DNA of 10,043 nt from Rhodococcus sp. IITR03. GTDB lineage: Bacteria; Actinomycetota; Actinomycetes; Mycobacteriales; Mycobacteriaceae. Every line of letters starts with the position of its first letter. The stretch's first letter is position 1. Location of the stretch: positions 1 through 10,043 of the forward strand of contig LATQ01000340.1 in assembly GCA_001017865.1 (NCBI GenBank), given 5' to 3'. Below, in pieces: positions 1 through 6,827 of this stretch. Below the pieces are notes generated by a model, which worked only from the letters and a program-made list of their open reading frames with translations, was not told where the DNA came from and ran no database searches. The position numbers were made by a program, and so were the translations under genes.

Positions 1-236
1 GAAAATGGCCGCCGCGGTCGAGTTGGCGGCTTTCGTCGGCGCGACACCGTCGACGCAGCCTGGCGGTCGCTGCCGAGGCAGGCCGGTTCGCCGAGTCGGA
101 TCTGCCGGCGATCGTCGCCCACCACGCCGACACCACCACCTCCGGGATCGTCGTTGCCGACGAGGCGCATTCGGTTCAGCCCGGCACCGGCGCCTGGGTC
201 GGATTCGGCACCACCACGGCGGGAGTGAGCTCGTGA
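1..236 (+). pseudogene. istA: IS21 transposase IstA, C-terminal end, frameshifted
   Basis: This is the last ~78 codons of the IS21 DDE transposase; the catalytic core is upstream of the window. Bases 1-60 read in frame 1 as …RRRDTVDAA and bases 60-234 read in frame 3 as LAVAAEAGRFAESDL…QPGTGAWVGFGTTT. Together they give the usual IstA tail (VDAALAVAAEAGRFA…, then a W-x-GFG motif). The two halves join if one C is restored at 59-60 (GCC CTG instead of GCCTG). The TGA stop at 234-236 overlaps the istB GTG at 233, the coupled arrangement typical of IS21. The tail shows no other decay, so the frameshift may be a sequencing error rather than a real mutation. Confidence 0.8.
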
Positions 237-590
237 ACCCGACTCCGCCGTCGCTGCCCGAGGATCTGGTGGCGGTGCTCAAACGGATGCGCCTGCCCTA
301 TCTGCGCGCTGCCGCACCCGAGGTCCTCGCCACTGCCAAAGCGCAGCGATGGGATCCGGCCGAGGTCCTCAAGGTCCTGCTCGATGAGGAGGTCCGTGGC
401 CGGGACGAGGCGACCAAGGCGATGCGCCGAAAGACCGCCGGGTTGCCGGCTGGGAAGACGTTTTCCTCCTGGCGCGAGGCGGATTCGTCGATTCCGCTGC
501 CCACACAGCACGCTCTGGCGACATTGGAATGGGTGCATCGCGCTGAGAATCTCGCGGTCAGTGGACCGTCCGGAACCGGAAAGACCCACT
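233..590 (+). pseudogene. istB: IS21 helper ATPase IstB, 5' part (to the Walker A motif)
   Basis: IstB is the AAA+ ATPase that assists IstA in target capture. The start is taken as GTG 233, overlapping the istA stop; an upstream ATG at 5 is in frame but reads through istA. The N-terminal helical region (VNPTPPSLPEDLVAVLKRMRL…, residues 1-~100) leads into LAVSGPSGTGKTH, the Walker A P-loop. Right after the histidine codon the family sequence stops and unrelated sequence begins. The next expected residues (F-V-E-A-L-A-H-A) are found at 1991-2011, so the gene was split by an insertion between 590 and 1992. Removing that insertion restores the reading frame exactly (CAC TTC GTC GAG). Confidence 0.88.
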
Positions 591-599
591 GTGAGACTC

Positions 600-845
600 A
601 AGTTCCAACACTCGCGCCATGAGCGTTGGGGCGTTCACCGAGAGGCGAGCGTCTGCCAGAGTTGATGTCGGTGACCATGACTGACCCGAAAGACTCACTG
701 GCCGACCCGCACCTGCGCGGTCGCGCCCTTGCCTTGGATATGTCGTCATGGTCGCCGGCATCGACCTGGCCCACCAGCTGCTGGCCTGATCAGAAGCCTG
801 GCCGAAACCTCTCGTGCCTCATCACAGTCCTGCCACACGGTGACC
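600..845 (+). ncRNA. Candidate bridge (guide) RNA of the IS110 element
   Basis: IS110-subgroup elements encode a structured guide RNA in the non-coding left end. Its target loop pairs with the insertion site and its donor loop pairs with the element ends. Seen here: (1) a hairpin at 605-629 (CCAAC-A-CTC / GAG-C-GTTGG, 7-base loop), suited to the 5' stem-loop; (2) GAAAGACTCACT at 688-699 matching the left target GAAAGACCCACT at 579-590 in 11 of 12 positions including the CT core, the single C-to-T difference still allowing a G:U pair with the bottom strand; (3) TCACAG at 822-827, the reverse complement of core plus left end CTGTGA (589-594), a possible right donor guide; (4) further hairpins at 750-766 and 774-784. 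A right target guide was not found, and the RNA ends are guesses. It is inferred from position and pairing only. Confidence 0.6.
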
Positions 846-898
846 GCACCCAGGTCGATGCCGACCTCGGCACTCCCCGAACATCGAAGGAGAACACC

Positions 899-1974
899 GT
901 GCACTCCATGCTTGCAGACCAAGTCGATTACGTCATCGGGGTCGATACCCACCGCGACAGCAACACCGCCGCCGTCGTCGACGCAACCACCGGTGCCGCC
1001 CTCGCCCACATGCAGTGCCCCACCGACGCCATGGGATACCGACGCTGCTTCGACTTCGGCATCCGGCACGGAGCCGGGCGACGCGTGTGGGCCGTCGAAG
1101 GCAGCGGTAGCTTCGGCTCCGGCCTGACGACCTTCCTGCTCGAACGCGGCGAATGGGTCGTCGAAATTGACCGACCCGCCCGTCCGGCCCGACGCAACGG
1201 CGCCAAGAACGACGAACTCGACGCGGTCCGCGCCGCCCGCGAGGCCTTGTCCCGCGACCACCTCGCTGCCCCTCGCGCCCGAGGAAACCGGGAGGCTCTG
1301 CGCGTGCTGCTCACCGCCCGACAAGGCGCGATCGTGTCCCGTACCAAAGCGATCGGTCAGCTCAAGGCGTTGATCGTCAATGCTCCTCAGGCTCTACGTG
1401 AGCAGATGCGCCGTGGAAGCACCAACGACCAACTCGAACGGGGGTCGCGACTGCGCACCCTGCCCACCCACTCGGTCGAGCACCGCACCACCGTCCGCGG
1501 CATCCGAGCAGTTGCCCGTCGCGCGTTGTTCCTCGAAGCCGAAGCCGCCGAGCACGAAAGCGCCATCGAAGAACTTGTCATGACCATCTGTCCCACACTG
1601 CTGGAACTGCCTGGGGTCGGGGCCGTGACCGCCGCGCAGTTCATCGTGTCCTGGTCCCATCCCGGACGCGTGCGCAACGAGGCTGCGTTCGCCTCGCTGG
1701 CAGGAGTGGCGCCCATCCCGGCCAGCAGCGGCGCCACGGTCCGACATCGGCTGAACCGCTCCGGCGACCGCCAGCTCAACCGCGCCTCTACACCGTGGCG
1801 TTGTCCCGGCTTCAACATCATCCCGAGACGAAAGCCTATGCCGCACGCCGAACTCGGGAAGGCAAGACACCACGCGAGATCAAGCGCTGTCTCAAACGTG
1901 CCATTGCTCGCCAGATCTACCGTCATCTGGAAGCTCACGCAACGGGGCTACAACAGCTTCCTCACGCCGCTTGA
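899..1974 (+). pseudogene. IS110-family transposase (DEDD recombinase), one apparent frameshift
   Basis: This is a site-specific recombinase that moves the IS110 element with a guide RNA. The GTG start at 899 follows an AAGGAG box (887-892) at 6 bases. The N-terminal DEDD/RuvC-like domain shows D16 (VIGVDTHRD), E67 (WAVEGSGS) and D105/D108 (KNDELD). The C-terminal Transposase_20 domain (LELPGVGAVTAAQFI…FASLAGVAPIPASSG, S276/S277) carries the serine used by the family as nucleophile. At 1785-1786 the frame breaks after RQLNRA. Adding one C gives LYTVALSRLQHH…KTPREIKRCLKRAIARQIY…PHAA and a TGA at 1972-1974, for 358 aa, normal for the family. With the shift the protein would read an unrelated tail. 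The residues after the break are fully IS110-like, so a base-calling error is plausible. Confidence 0.88.
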
Positions 1975-1991
1975 CGAACATAGAAGCATCT

Positions 1992-2403
1992 TCGTCGAGG
2001 CACTCGCGCATGCGGTGATCGACGCCGGGATGCGGGTGTCGTGGTTCACCCTCGAATCGCTGACCGCCATGGTCGGGCGGGCCGCGGTGGATGGATCGAT
2101 CACCAAGCCATCACCCGGATCACTCGGGCCGAGTTGATCGTCGTCGACGACATCGGGATGCTGCCGTCGGGTCAGGCCGCTGCTGAAGCGTTCTACCGTT
2201 TGGTCGACGCTGCCTACGAACGGCGCAGCGTGGTGGTGACCAGCAACCTGTACCCTTCTGGGTTCGACACGATCATGCCGAAAACGCTCGCGACAGCCGC
2301 CGTCGACCGACTGCTGCACCACGCCCATGTGGTCATCACCGAAGGCACCTCACTGCGCCTGCAGGACGCCACCACCGGACGCGGGGTGATGCCCTTGGCC
2401 TGA
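1992..2403 (+). pseudogene. istB: IS21 helper ATPase IstB, 3' part, frameshifted
   Basis: This continues the split istB from FVEALAHAVIDAGMRVSWF (Walker A onward), through TLESLTAMVGRAAVDGSITK, then (frame changed at 2107-2108) AITRITRAELIVVDDIGML, which contains the Walker B aspartates. It ends with AFYRLVDAAYERRSVVVTSNL (sensor 1-like TSN), DTIMPKTLATAAVDRLLHHAHVV and a TGA at 2401-2403. Restoring one G (AAG GCC ATC for AAGCCATC) joins the two frames. Both halves of istB are otherwise well preserved and together give about 255 residues, the usual IstB length. Confidence 0.87.
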
Positions 2404-2419
2404 CTGCGCGGGAGATCAG

Positions 2420-2483
2420 CTGACCGCCGACAGGGAGGTCAGCTGTCCGCGCACAGGGACACAATCTGTCCGCCTACAGGGAC
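2420..2483 (+). repeat. Three direct repeats at the IS21 right end, 23-bp period
   Basis: Three copies of an 18-base unit start at 2420 (CTGACCGCCGACAGGGAG), 2443 (CTGTCCGCGCACAGGGAC) and 2466 (CTGTCCGCCTACAGGGAC), exactly 23 bases apart. IS21 elements carry multiple such repeats at their ends, which serve as IstA binding sites. The 23-base step is close to two helical turns, so the sites would lie on nearly the same face of the DNA. The outer terminus follows at about 2484-2504. The matching left-end set is outside the window. Confidence 0.75.
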
Positions 2484-2502
2484 GCGCCCGTGTCCCTTGA
2501 CA

Positions 2503-2646
2503 CACGTCCCGGTGGCAGCACGGCTGTACGAGAGCGGTCTGACGCTGATGGAGATCGGACTGAAGTTCAGTGCGAGTCAGGACGCAGTGCGACGAGCAGT
2601 GGCGGCAACTGGTGCGATGATCCACCCGGGCGGCCGCTGCGCCTGA
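2503..2646 (+). pseudogene. Fragment of a helix-turn-helix (recombinase-like) protein
   Basis: Immediately past the IS21 end a frame runs from about 2503 to a TGA at 2644-2646 and reads VAARLYESGLTLMEIGLKF, then SASQDAVRRAVAATGAMIH and PGGR. The pattern Y-x-x-G-L-T-L-x-E-I-x-x-x-F-x-x-S-x-x-A-V-R-R matches the C-terminal helix-turn-helix of serine recombinases and related HTH_38-type domains. There is no start codon with a ribosome site and the frame opens into the IS21 terminus, so this is probably the tail of a gene cut by the transposon. The 84 bases between it and the next gene hold nothing recognisable. Confidence 0.45.
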
Positions 2647-2730
2647 TTCGGAACCTGGCTCTGCTGGAACGACCCAGCACTTCGGCGGCTGGCCCAGCAA
2701 CCATGGATTCTGATCCGGTGCTGGTTCTGC

Positions 2731-3808
2731 TCAGGTGATTGCAGGCGCGGTTGCGGTCTCGTCGAGGTATTCGTCACTCGGGGTGCGGCGGTGGTCCCGA
2801 GCGTGGCCGATGGTGACGAGGCTGAGGCCGAGAATCGTCCATCCGGTGAGGACAAGGATCGAGAATGCGGAGTCTGCGTCAGGGAAGTAGGAGGTGTCGC
2901 GGAGCAGGGAGTTGCCGGCGCCCGGTGGGAGCCACTGCCCGAACGCGCCCCACGGGTTCGCCAGGAACTCTTTGGGGAACTGGGCGCCGGAGAGCGGGTT
3001 GCCGATGAGCATGAACAGCACCGGTCCGACCGCGATACCGGGCCTGCCGAAGAGTGTCGCGAAGCCCACGATGGTGACGCCCATCGCGAGCAAAGAGAGC
3101 GCGAAGGCGCCGGCGTTGGCCCAGTAGTTTCCGCCGAGGAATCCGAACCAGCCTGTGTGATGCCCGCGATCGCGAGCCCGCCCACGACTGCGTAAGTGAG
3201 CAGTGAGATGATCCGGCGCCCGGCTCCGGATACCGCGAAGACGATCCCGATGCCGCCGATCATCCCGCCGAAGACGAGCGGGAGTGCGGCAGAAGCGAGC
3301 CCGACGCCACGGGTGTCGGTGCTTACGAGCGGCACGACGTCGGTGAGCGTGACGGACACCTTCGCAGCGTCGGTCGCACCGGCGGCTGCCTGCTGCTGTG
3401 CCATCGTCTGCACTCGAGAGTGAAGTTGCGTCATGATCGCAGCGGTCGCTGAGCCCGCGGCCGAGGCAGTGAGCACTTCGGGCTCTTCGCCAAGGACAAT
3501 CGCGCCGTACGCCTGCCGGGTTTTGATCTTCTGCACGGCCTCGTCCCGGTCGTCGACCTCGAGGAGTTCGAGCATGCCGTCGGCCTGCTCGTTGAGAGCC
3601 TGCTCGACGGTGGCGAGAGCCCCAGGTGGGCCGCTGATCGCGATCGGTATGTCCTCGGGTTCAGGGTGGCGGAGGGCCAGGAGAAAGCGAGTACGACCAA
3701 GCAGACGACGGCCGAGAGGACGAGACCCATGATGGTGGCGCGGCCCCAAGGGCTGCGCGGCGTGCGGGCGTCACTTGCTGATGGCGGGGCCATTGCGGTT
3801 CTGGACAT
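2731..3808 (-). pseudogene. ABC-2-type membrane permease, two apparent frameshifts
   Basis: This is a membrane protein of the ABC-2/YhgE-DUF3533 type, probably an exporter subunit or partner; no ATPase gene is nearby. The start ATG at 3808 has GAGGA just upstream. Three frame segments join into 359 aa if one G/C pair is restored at 3674-3676 (…AFSWP|LRHPEPED) and one at 3148-3149 (…GITQAG|FGFLGGNYW). The joined protein has TM1 at 26-44, an external soluble domain at ~46-168 (IPIAISGPPGALATVEQAL, EAVQKIKTRQAYGAIVLG), and five more helices at ~171-193, 200-218, 233-253, 258-275 and 314-335. The motif PLSGAQFPKEFLANPWG, followed by LPPGAGNSLLRD, is typical of ABC-2 permeases. It lies 30 bases after the 103-aa gene, probably in one operon controlled by the divergent TetR. 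Conservation on both sides of each break suggests recent mutation or sequencing error. Confidence 0.75.
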
Positions 3809-3838
3809 GATTCCTCGTTTTGGTGTGTGGGGTCAGGC

Positions 3839-4150
3839 TCAGCGACGGCGCTTGCGACTCGTGGACTTCGAAGCTCTCATCTCGGGCCGGCCGAGTTGCT
3901 TCTCGGACAGGTGGTAGGGCGAGTTCCGATCCGCGTAGAGCGCGTTGGGCATAACGACGACTGCGGGGAAGAAGAGAGCCCGTACCCCGGCTGAATTGAT
4001 CCGATCGCCGCCTGTAATCACCGTCGGCGCTCGTACGCTCGCTGGCCGCTTCTGTTCGAACGCAAGCACACTCACGCCGCCGAGCACCGTCGCGTCCGCG
4101 GCACCGATCCGTGCCCAGTTGCTTCGGTAGGAGTCGAGTTGCTTGCCCAT
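3839..4150 (-). CDS. Conserved-looking protein of unknown function, 103 aa
   Basis: I do not recognise this protein. It starts MGKQLDSYRSNWARIGAADATV and ends in a strongly basic tail, SKSTSRKRRR. The middle (RALFFPAVVVMPNALY) is hydrophobic but short for a confident membrane helix, and no signal peptide is visible. The ATG at 4150 is preceded by AGAGGT; the frame remains open upstream to 4213, but that extension crosses the operator and the predicted transcript start, so it is unlikely to be translated. It is the first gene of the leftward unit, 30 bases before the permease, and sits directly behind the TetR-controlled promoter. It may be a small partner of the permease; that is inference from position. 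Confidence 0.45.
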   Translation of the reverse strand: MGKQLDSYRSNWARIGAADATVLGGVSVLAFEQKRPASVRAPTVITGGDRINSAGVRALFFPAVVVMPNALYADRNSPYHLSEKQLGRPEMRASKSTSRKRRR

Positions 4151-4163
4151 CGCTACCTCTACG

Positions 4164-4192
4164 TTGAAAAACGAATATTCGTTCTTTATAGT
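4164..4192 (+). promoter_or_regulatory. tetR promoter (TTGAAA-17-TATAGT)
   Basis: A -35 box TTGAAA at 4164-4169 and a -10 box TATAGT at 4187-4192 are separated by exactly 17 bases, close to the sigma-70/SigA consensus. Transcription would begin near 4199, about 50 bases before the tetR ATG. The whole spacer is taken up by the palindrome at 4170-4183, so a bound repressor would block RNA polymerase; autoregulation is inferred. Confidence 0.65.
4170..4183. promoter_or_regulatory. TetR operator palindrome
   Basis: AACGAATATTCGTT is a perfect 14-bp palindrome, flanked by AAA (4167-4169) and TCTTT so that weaker symmetry continues outward for about 20 bp. It lies in the spacer between divergent tetR and the 103-aa/permease unit, the usual place and size for a TetR-family operator. 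No other palindrome of this quality was seen nearby. Confidence 0.7.
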
Positions 4193-4213
4193 GGGATTTC
4201 GGTGGACCCGCAA
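4185..4213 (-). promoter_or_regulatory. Leftward promoter for the 103-aa gene and permease (TTGCGG-17-TATAAA)
   Basis: On the minus strand, TTGCGG (4213-4208) and TATAAA (4190-4185) are 17 bases apart. The predicted start near 4178 falls inside the palindrome at 4170-4183, so one TetR site could close both divergent promoters. The -10 box is strong and the -35 box is weak (TTG only). Confidence 0.5.
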
Positions 4214-4248
4214 CTCCGCGCCCGGTGGCCGGGGAGAGGAACGAACCG

Positions 4249-4854
4249 ATGCCGAAGGTCAGCGACGCGCACCGCGCGTCCAGACGGGATCAGATTTTGG
4301 ATGCTGCCGTAGCGTGTTTTCTTCGCCGCGGCATCCGGGCGACGACGATGGCTCAGATCATCGATGAGTCAGGGTTATCTGCCGGGGCGCTCTACAGTTA
4401 CTTCGACGGCAAGCAGGAATTAGCCCTCGCCGCGGTAGGCCGTGAGGCCGCCGGCCGCGCCGCAGAACTCGATGCGGCCGCGGACGGGAAGGCGATCGCG
4501 CCCAGCTTGGTCCTGCGCATCGTCTCCGAGGCGTTGGTGCGTAAGTCTCCAGGCTCGGCCTTGGTGGTGCAGATGTGGGGGGAGGCGACCAGCGACCCGG
4601 AGTTCCGACAGATCTCCGCGAGTGCCTTCACCGAACTCGGGACGATGTTCGCCACGCATCTCGCACGCTGGGCAGAGCACGGTCCTGGTTTCAACTCGGA
4701 TACGGCCGCCACGTGGGCCCAGCGCATGGCTCCCGTGATGCTTGGCCTTATGCAGGGATTGGTACTGCAACAGAGCCTCATTCCCGGCTTCGACCGTGAA
4801 CGCTATCTTGCAGGAGTCGACGAACTCTTCCGCCCGATCAGCCCGACGAACTAA
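4249..4854 (+). CDS. TetR/AcrR-family transcriptional repressor, 201 aa
   Basis: This is a DNA-binding repressor, probably of the adjacent membrane genes and itself. The start is ATG 4249, placed by the strong GGGGAGAGG site at 4231-4239; a GTG at 4225 is in frame but lies upstream of that site. The TetR_N domain covers ~12-58: RRDQILDAAVACFLRRGI (helix 1), TTMAQIIDESGLSAGALYSYF (helix-turn-helix, ~32-52), DGKQEL. The C-terminal ligand/dimer domain (~75-195) contains VVQMWGEATSDPEFR, a TetR_C motif common in actinobacterial regulators, and MAPVMLGLMQGLVLQQSLIPGFD. The gene is intact, unlike both its neighbours. A likely target is the palindrome at 4170-4183; the ligand cannot be told from sequence. 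Confidence 0.93.
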   Translation: MPKVSDAHRASRRDQILDAAVACFLRRGIRATTMAQIIDESGLSAGALYSYFDGKQELALAAVGREAAGRAAELDAAADGKAIAPSLVLRIVSEALVRKSPGSALVVQMWGEATSDPEFRQISASAFTELGTMFATHLARWAEHGPGFNSDTAATWAQRMAPVMLGLMQGLVLQQSLIPGFDRERYLAGVDELFRPISPTN

Positions 4855-4892
4855 ACCTGACGGCTCAGCTCGCGCTGTCTCGAGAGATTTTC

Positions 4893-5739
4893 ATGTCACG
4901 CCTGCTGGAACGCCTTGGCTTATCTCGTTCGGTCGCCCGTGGGCCTTCATTGGTGCCTGGTTCGCAGCGCTCGAGGTGATCGGCATCCTATCTCGATCAA
5001 CGGGGCAGCTGACCACGACGATGACGATCGATGGCACTCCGTCGCAGGAGGTGCTCGACACGCTCACCGCCGAGTTGCCCGACGCAACGCGACGGACGGG
5101 GCAGCTTCGTGATCACCACGGACGCCGACAGGGACCTTACTGACCACTCCGAGGGGAGTCTCGACATCCTTGATCACGTCTACGGGACGGAACACGTCGT
5201 CGGCACTCTCTCGGATGCGCAGGCACCGTATCTGGAGCAGACGGAGGCACTGGAGCAGTAGGCAGCACAACTCCCTGAGGATCAGCGTGCCGCGTTCCTC
5301 GAACAGGCGCAGCAGCAGGCGACGGCACAGTCCCAGCGACTCATGGGTGATTACGGCTTCGCCCCGCTCGTTGCCGACGCGATGCCAGTGCCGTCGGTGC
5401 TGATGTCAGAGGACGGGAAGACTGCGCTGTTCCGATTTCAACTCGATGAACAGGTGGATTCTGTGTCGCCCGCAGACGTCGACGCCTGATCGAATCGGCA
5501 CAGGATGAGGCGAGGCCGCCGACCTGGTCGTACTAGCTGGAGAGTCGCTGTCCGCGACCGAACTCGAACTAGGCGCAGGTGAGATCATCGGACTGATCGT
5601 CGCGGTGACCGTGCTGGTTCTTGCGCTCGGCTCGCTACTGGGCGGCATGGTGCCGGTGATCACGGACATCGTCGCGGTCGGTACGGGAGTCGGCATCGCC
5701 TTCGACGCGAACGGTTCAGAGCCGAGGCACTGCCTCTGA
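4893..5739 (+). pseudogene. MMPL/RND-type transporter, N-terminal remnant
   Basis: This is the first ~270 residues of an MMPL exporter (intact members are usually over 700 aa). It starts at ATG 4893 (MSRLLERLGLS), 38 bases after tetR and probably once co-transcribed. Recognisable blocks: RPWAFIGAWFAALEVIGIL (TM1), TTTMTIDGTPSQEVLDTLTA, SFVITTDADRDLTDHSEG (porter domain), LPEDQRAAFLEQAQQQA, VPSVLMSEDGKTALFRFQLD, then LAGESLSATELELGAGEIIG and LIVAVTVLVLALGSLLGGMV (TM2-3). Breaks: -1 near 4925-4934, +1 or -2 near 5082-5104, an amber TAG at 5259-5261 where CAG is expected, -1 at about 5487 and -1 at 5511-5514. After GIGIAF (near 5705) the family sequence ends and a short tail runs to TGA 5737-5739. 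The number and variety of lesions mark a true pseudogene. Confidence 0.8.
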
Positions 5740-6276
5740 GTTGTCGTTCGGGTCGGCGGGCATGGGGTCCGGATTATGTTGGTCAGGAACGGGTTCGGAG
5801 TCTTCATCCGTCGCAGGTGGGTCTTGCGGAGTGGACGTGCTGGGATCCGGCGGTGGGGCCGGGAAGATCCATCCGGCTGTTCCTGGGGGTTGCAGCATCA
5901 GCTGTGAGCCGGGGGAAACCGCAGCGAAGACGATCCATCCGCTGGCGGTCGAGTCCGGTTCCAGCACGGGCGCGATCGCAGGGCTGGGGGTGATGCAGTC
6001 TTCTGTGGGTGCGTCGACGGGGGTGACGGTGCCGTCGGCGCGTATTTCTCGTAGGTCGGCTCGGTCCAGGGAGGCCCACCGGGTGGGGCCGGTGTGGGGA
6101 GAGGTTCTCACCTGCAGGTGTACGACGGTGGCGCATCCGGGATCGTCGAGCGTCCGGCGGCAGCTGCAGGAAGTTCGTTCGCGGACTAATGGTCGAGTGC
6201 TCACGGCTTCGGCCGGGCACGACATCCCATCAGCGATGCAGACCTCCTGGCACGCTGGTGGAGGCCCGGTCTGACC
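5716..6276 (-). pseudogene. Fragment of an exported protein with a DUF4352-like segment
   Basis: The frame is open from 6276 to TGA 5718-5716, with a first ATG at 6225 (MSCPAEAVSTRPLV). It is Cys-rich early (RTSCSCRRTLDDPGCATVVHL), then reads DLREIRADGTVTPVDAPT and PDSTASGWIVFAAVSPGSQL. The last block resembles the G-W-V-V-F-x-x-P strand of DUF4352-like extracellular beta-sandwich domains. A Pro/Asp/Thr-rich tail (PAPPPDPSTSTPQDPPATDE…) follows. No signal peptide or membrane anchor is visible at the N terminus, and the extreme C-terminal residues overlap the MMPL remnant, so both ends may have been lost by rearrangement. AGGAGG at minus 6247-6242 is too far from ATG 6225 for a normal start. 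Identity is uncertain. Confidence 0.4.
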
Positions 6277-6327
6277 TCAGGACTCGGCCAATCGGTCCAG
6301 TCGGGGAGAGTGCTCATCCACCAGCGG

Positions 6328-6827
6328 CTACCAGGTGCCAAGTCTGCCTGACCGGCCAGCCTTGGTGCCTCCCATTAGTCGGGTGGCGAGCAGCTCGGTG
6401 GTGGCCGTGATGCCCGGGGTGGAGAAGGTCGGTTCGAGGGAGGGGCATGGAACAGGTCTGTGGGGGCGGCACCAGCGATCCTCGCAGCCCGTGTGCGCCA
6501 GATCGGCGAGCCAGGCGGCGTCGGACACGTCGGTTTGCGGCCCGGCATATTGCGGGCGTCGCGGGGCATCGACCAACATCACCGGCAGTGCGTCCTCGAG
6601 CAGGTAGTAGTAGGGCTTCAAGTAGTCGCCGGTGGCCTCCATCACCACGCAGGGATCGTCTCGGTCAGCAGAGGCTCACGCAATGCCAGGATCTGGCCCG
6701 TCATCGCACCTCAGGTCGTCACTGTCGTGGCCGTCGGCTTCCTCTCCAAGGCCTGGACCCGGACGCACACCTTCCCATCCCTCTTCGAGATGTCGATTCC
6801 CGCGCATCGCGGGTGCACCACATCCAT
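6328..6827 (-). pseudogene. Second IS110-family transposase, degraded N-terminal remnant
   Basis: ATG at 6827 follows GGAG at 9 bases and begins MDVVHPRCAGIDISKRDGKVC, the IS110 N terminus (first catalytic D in GIDISK). It continues VRVQALERKPTATTVTT, then TGA (6713-6711) where family members have Trp, then GAMTGQILALRE. After a frame change near 6650, VVMEATGDYLKPYYYLLED follows (second catalytic residue E in MEATG), then a locally scrambled stretch (DARNMPGRK in another frame) and TDVSDAAWLADLAHTG (catalytic DxxD). Beyond this no family sequence is visible, and the frame closes at 6328. It differs from the IS110 element at 591-1991 in sequence and in motif style (MEATG/TDVSDAAWL versus WAVEG/KNDELDAVRAA). 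The nonsense codon, several frameshifts and loss of the C-terminal half make it dead. Confidence 0.72.

Larger units (their letters stand above)
591..1991 (+). mobile_element. Complete IS110-family element inserted in istB
   Basis: The boundaries are deduced from the split istB gene: joining base 590 to base 1992 recreates a seamless IstB coding sequence, leaving about 1.4 kb of inserted DNA. A CT dinucleotide is present at both junctions (589-590 and 1990-1991), the form expected for IS110 recombination at a short shared core. There are no obvious long inverted repeats and no longer target duplication, as usual in this family. The layout is a long non-coding left end (591-898), a transposase (899-1974), then only about 17 bases of right end. 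This is the IS110-subgroup layout rather than the IS1111 layout, in which the long non-coding stretch lies downstream of the gene. Confidence 0.88.
1..2504 (+). mobile_element. IS21-family element, 3' part only, interrupted by an IS110 element
   Basis: The window opens inside the end of istA, continues through istB and ends at a repeat-rich terminus near 2502-2504 (…CCTTGACA). The order istA-istB with a GTGA overlap and multiple direct repeats at the terminus is the standard IS21 plan. The left end lies outside the window, so neither the inverted-repeat partner nor the target duplication can be checked. An IS110 element occupies 591-1991, and istA and istB each carry an apparent one-base deletion, so as written the element is inactive. 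The exact right boundary (2502 or 2504) is inferred from the TG…CA rule for IS21 termini. Confidence 0.8.

Noticed and set aside
700..790. Right target guide of the bridge RNA
   Set aside because: I looked for a sequence complementary to CTTCGTCG (wobbles allowed) and found none of convincing length; TCGTC at 743-747 has the wrong orientation for the known pairing scheme.
626..898. Upstream extension of the IS110 transposase frame to 626
   Set aside because: The residues before GTG 899 do not resemble the family and cover the guide-RNA region; AAGGAG at 887-892 fixes the start at 899.
746..1324. 192-codon minus-strand frame across the IS110 left end and transposase
   Set aside because: It is Gly/Ala/Val-rich antisense of the DEDD domain with no recognisable domain.
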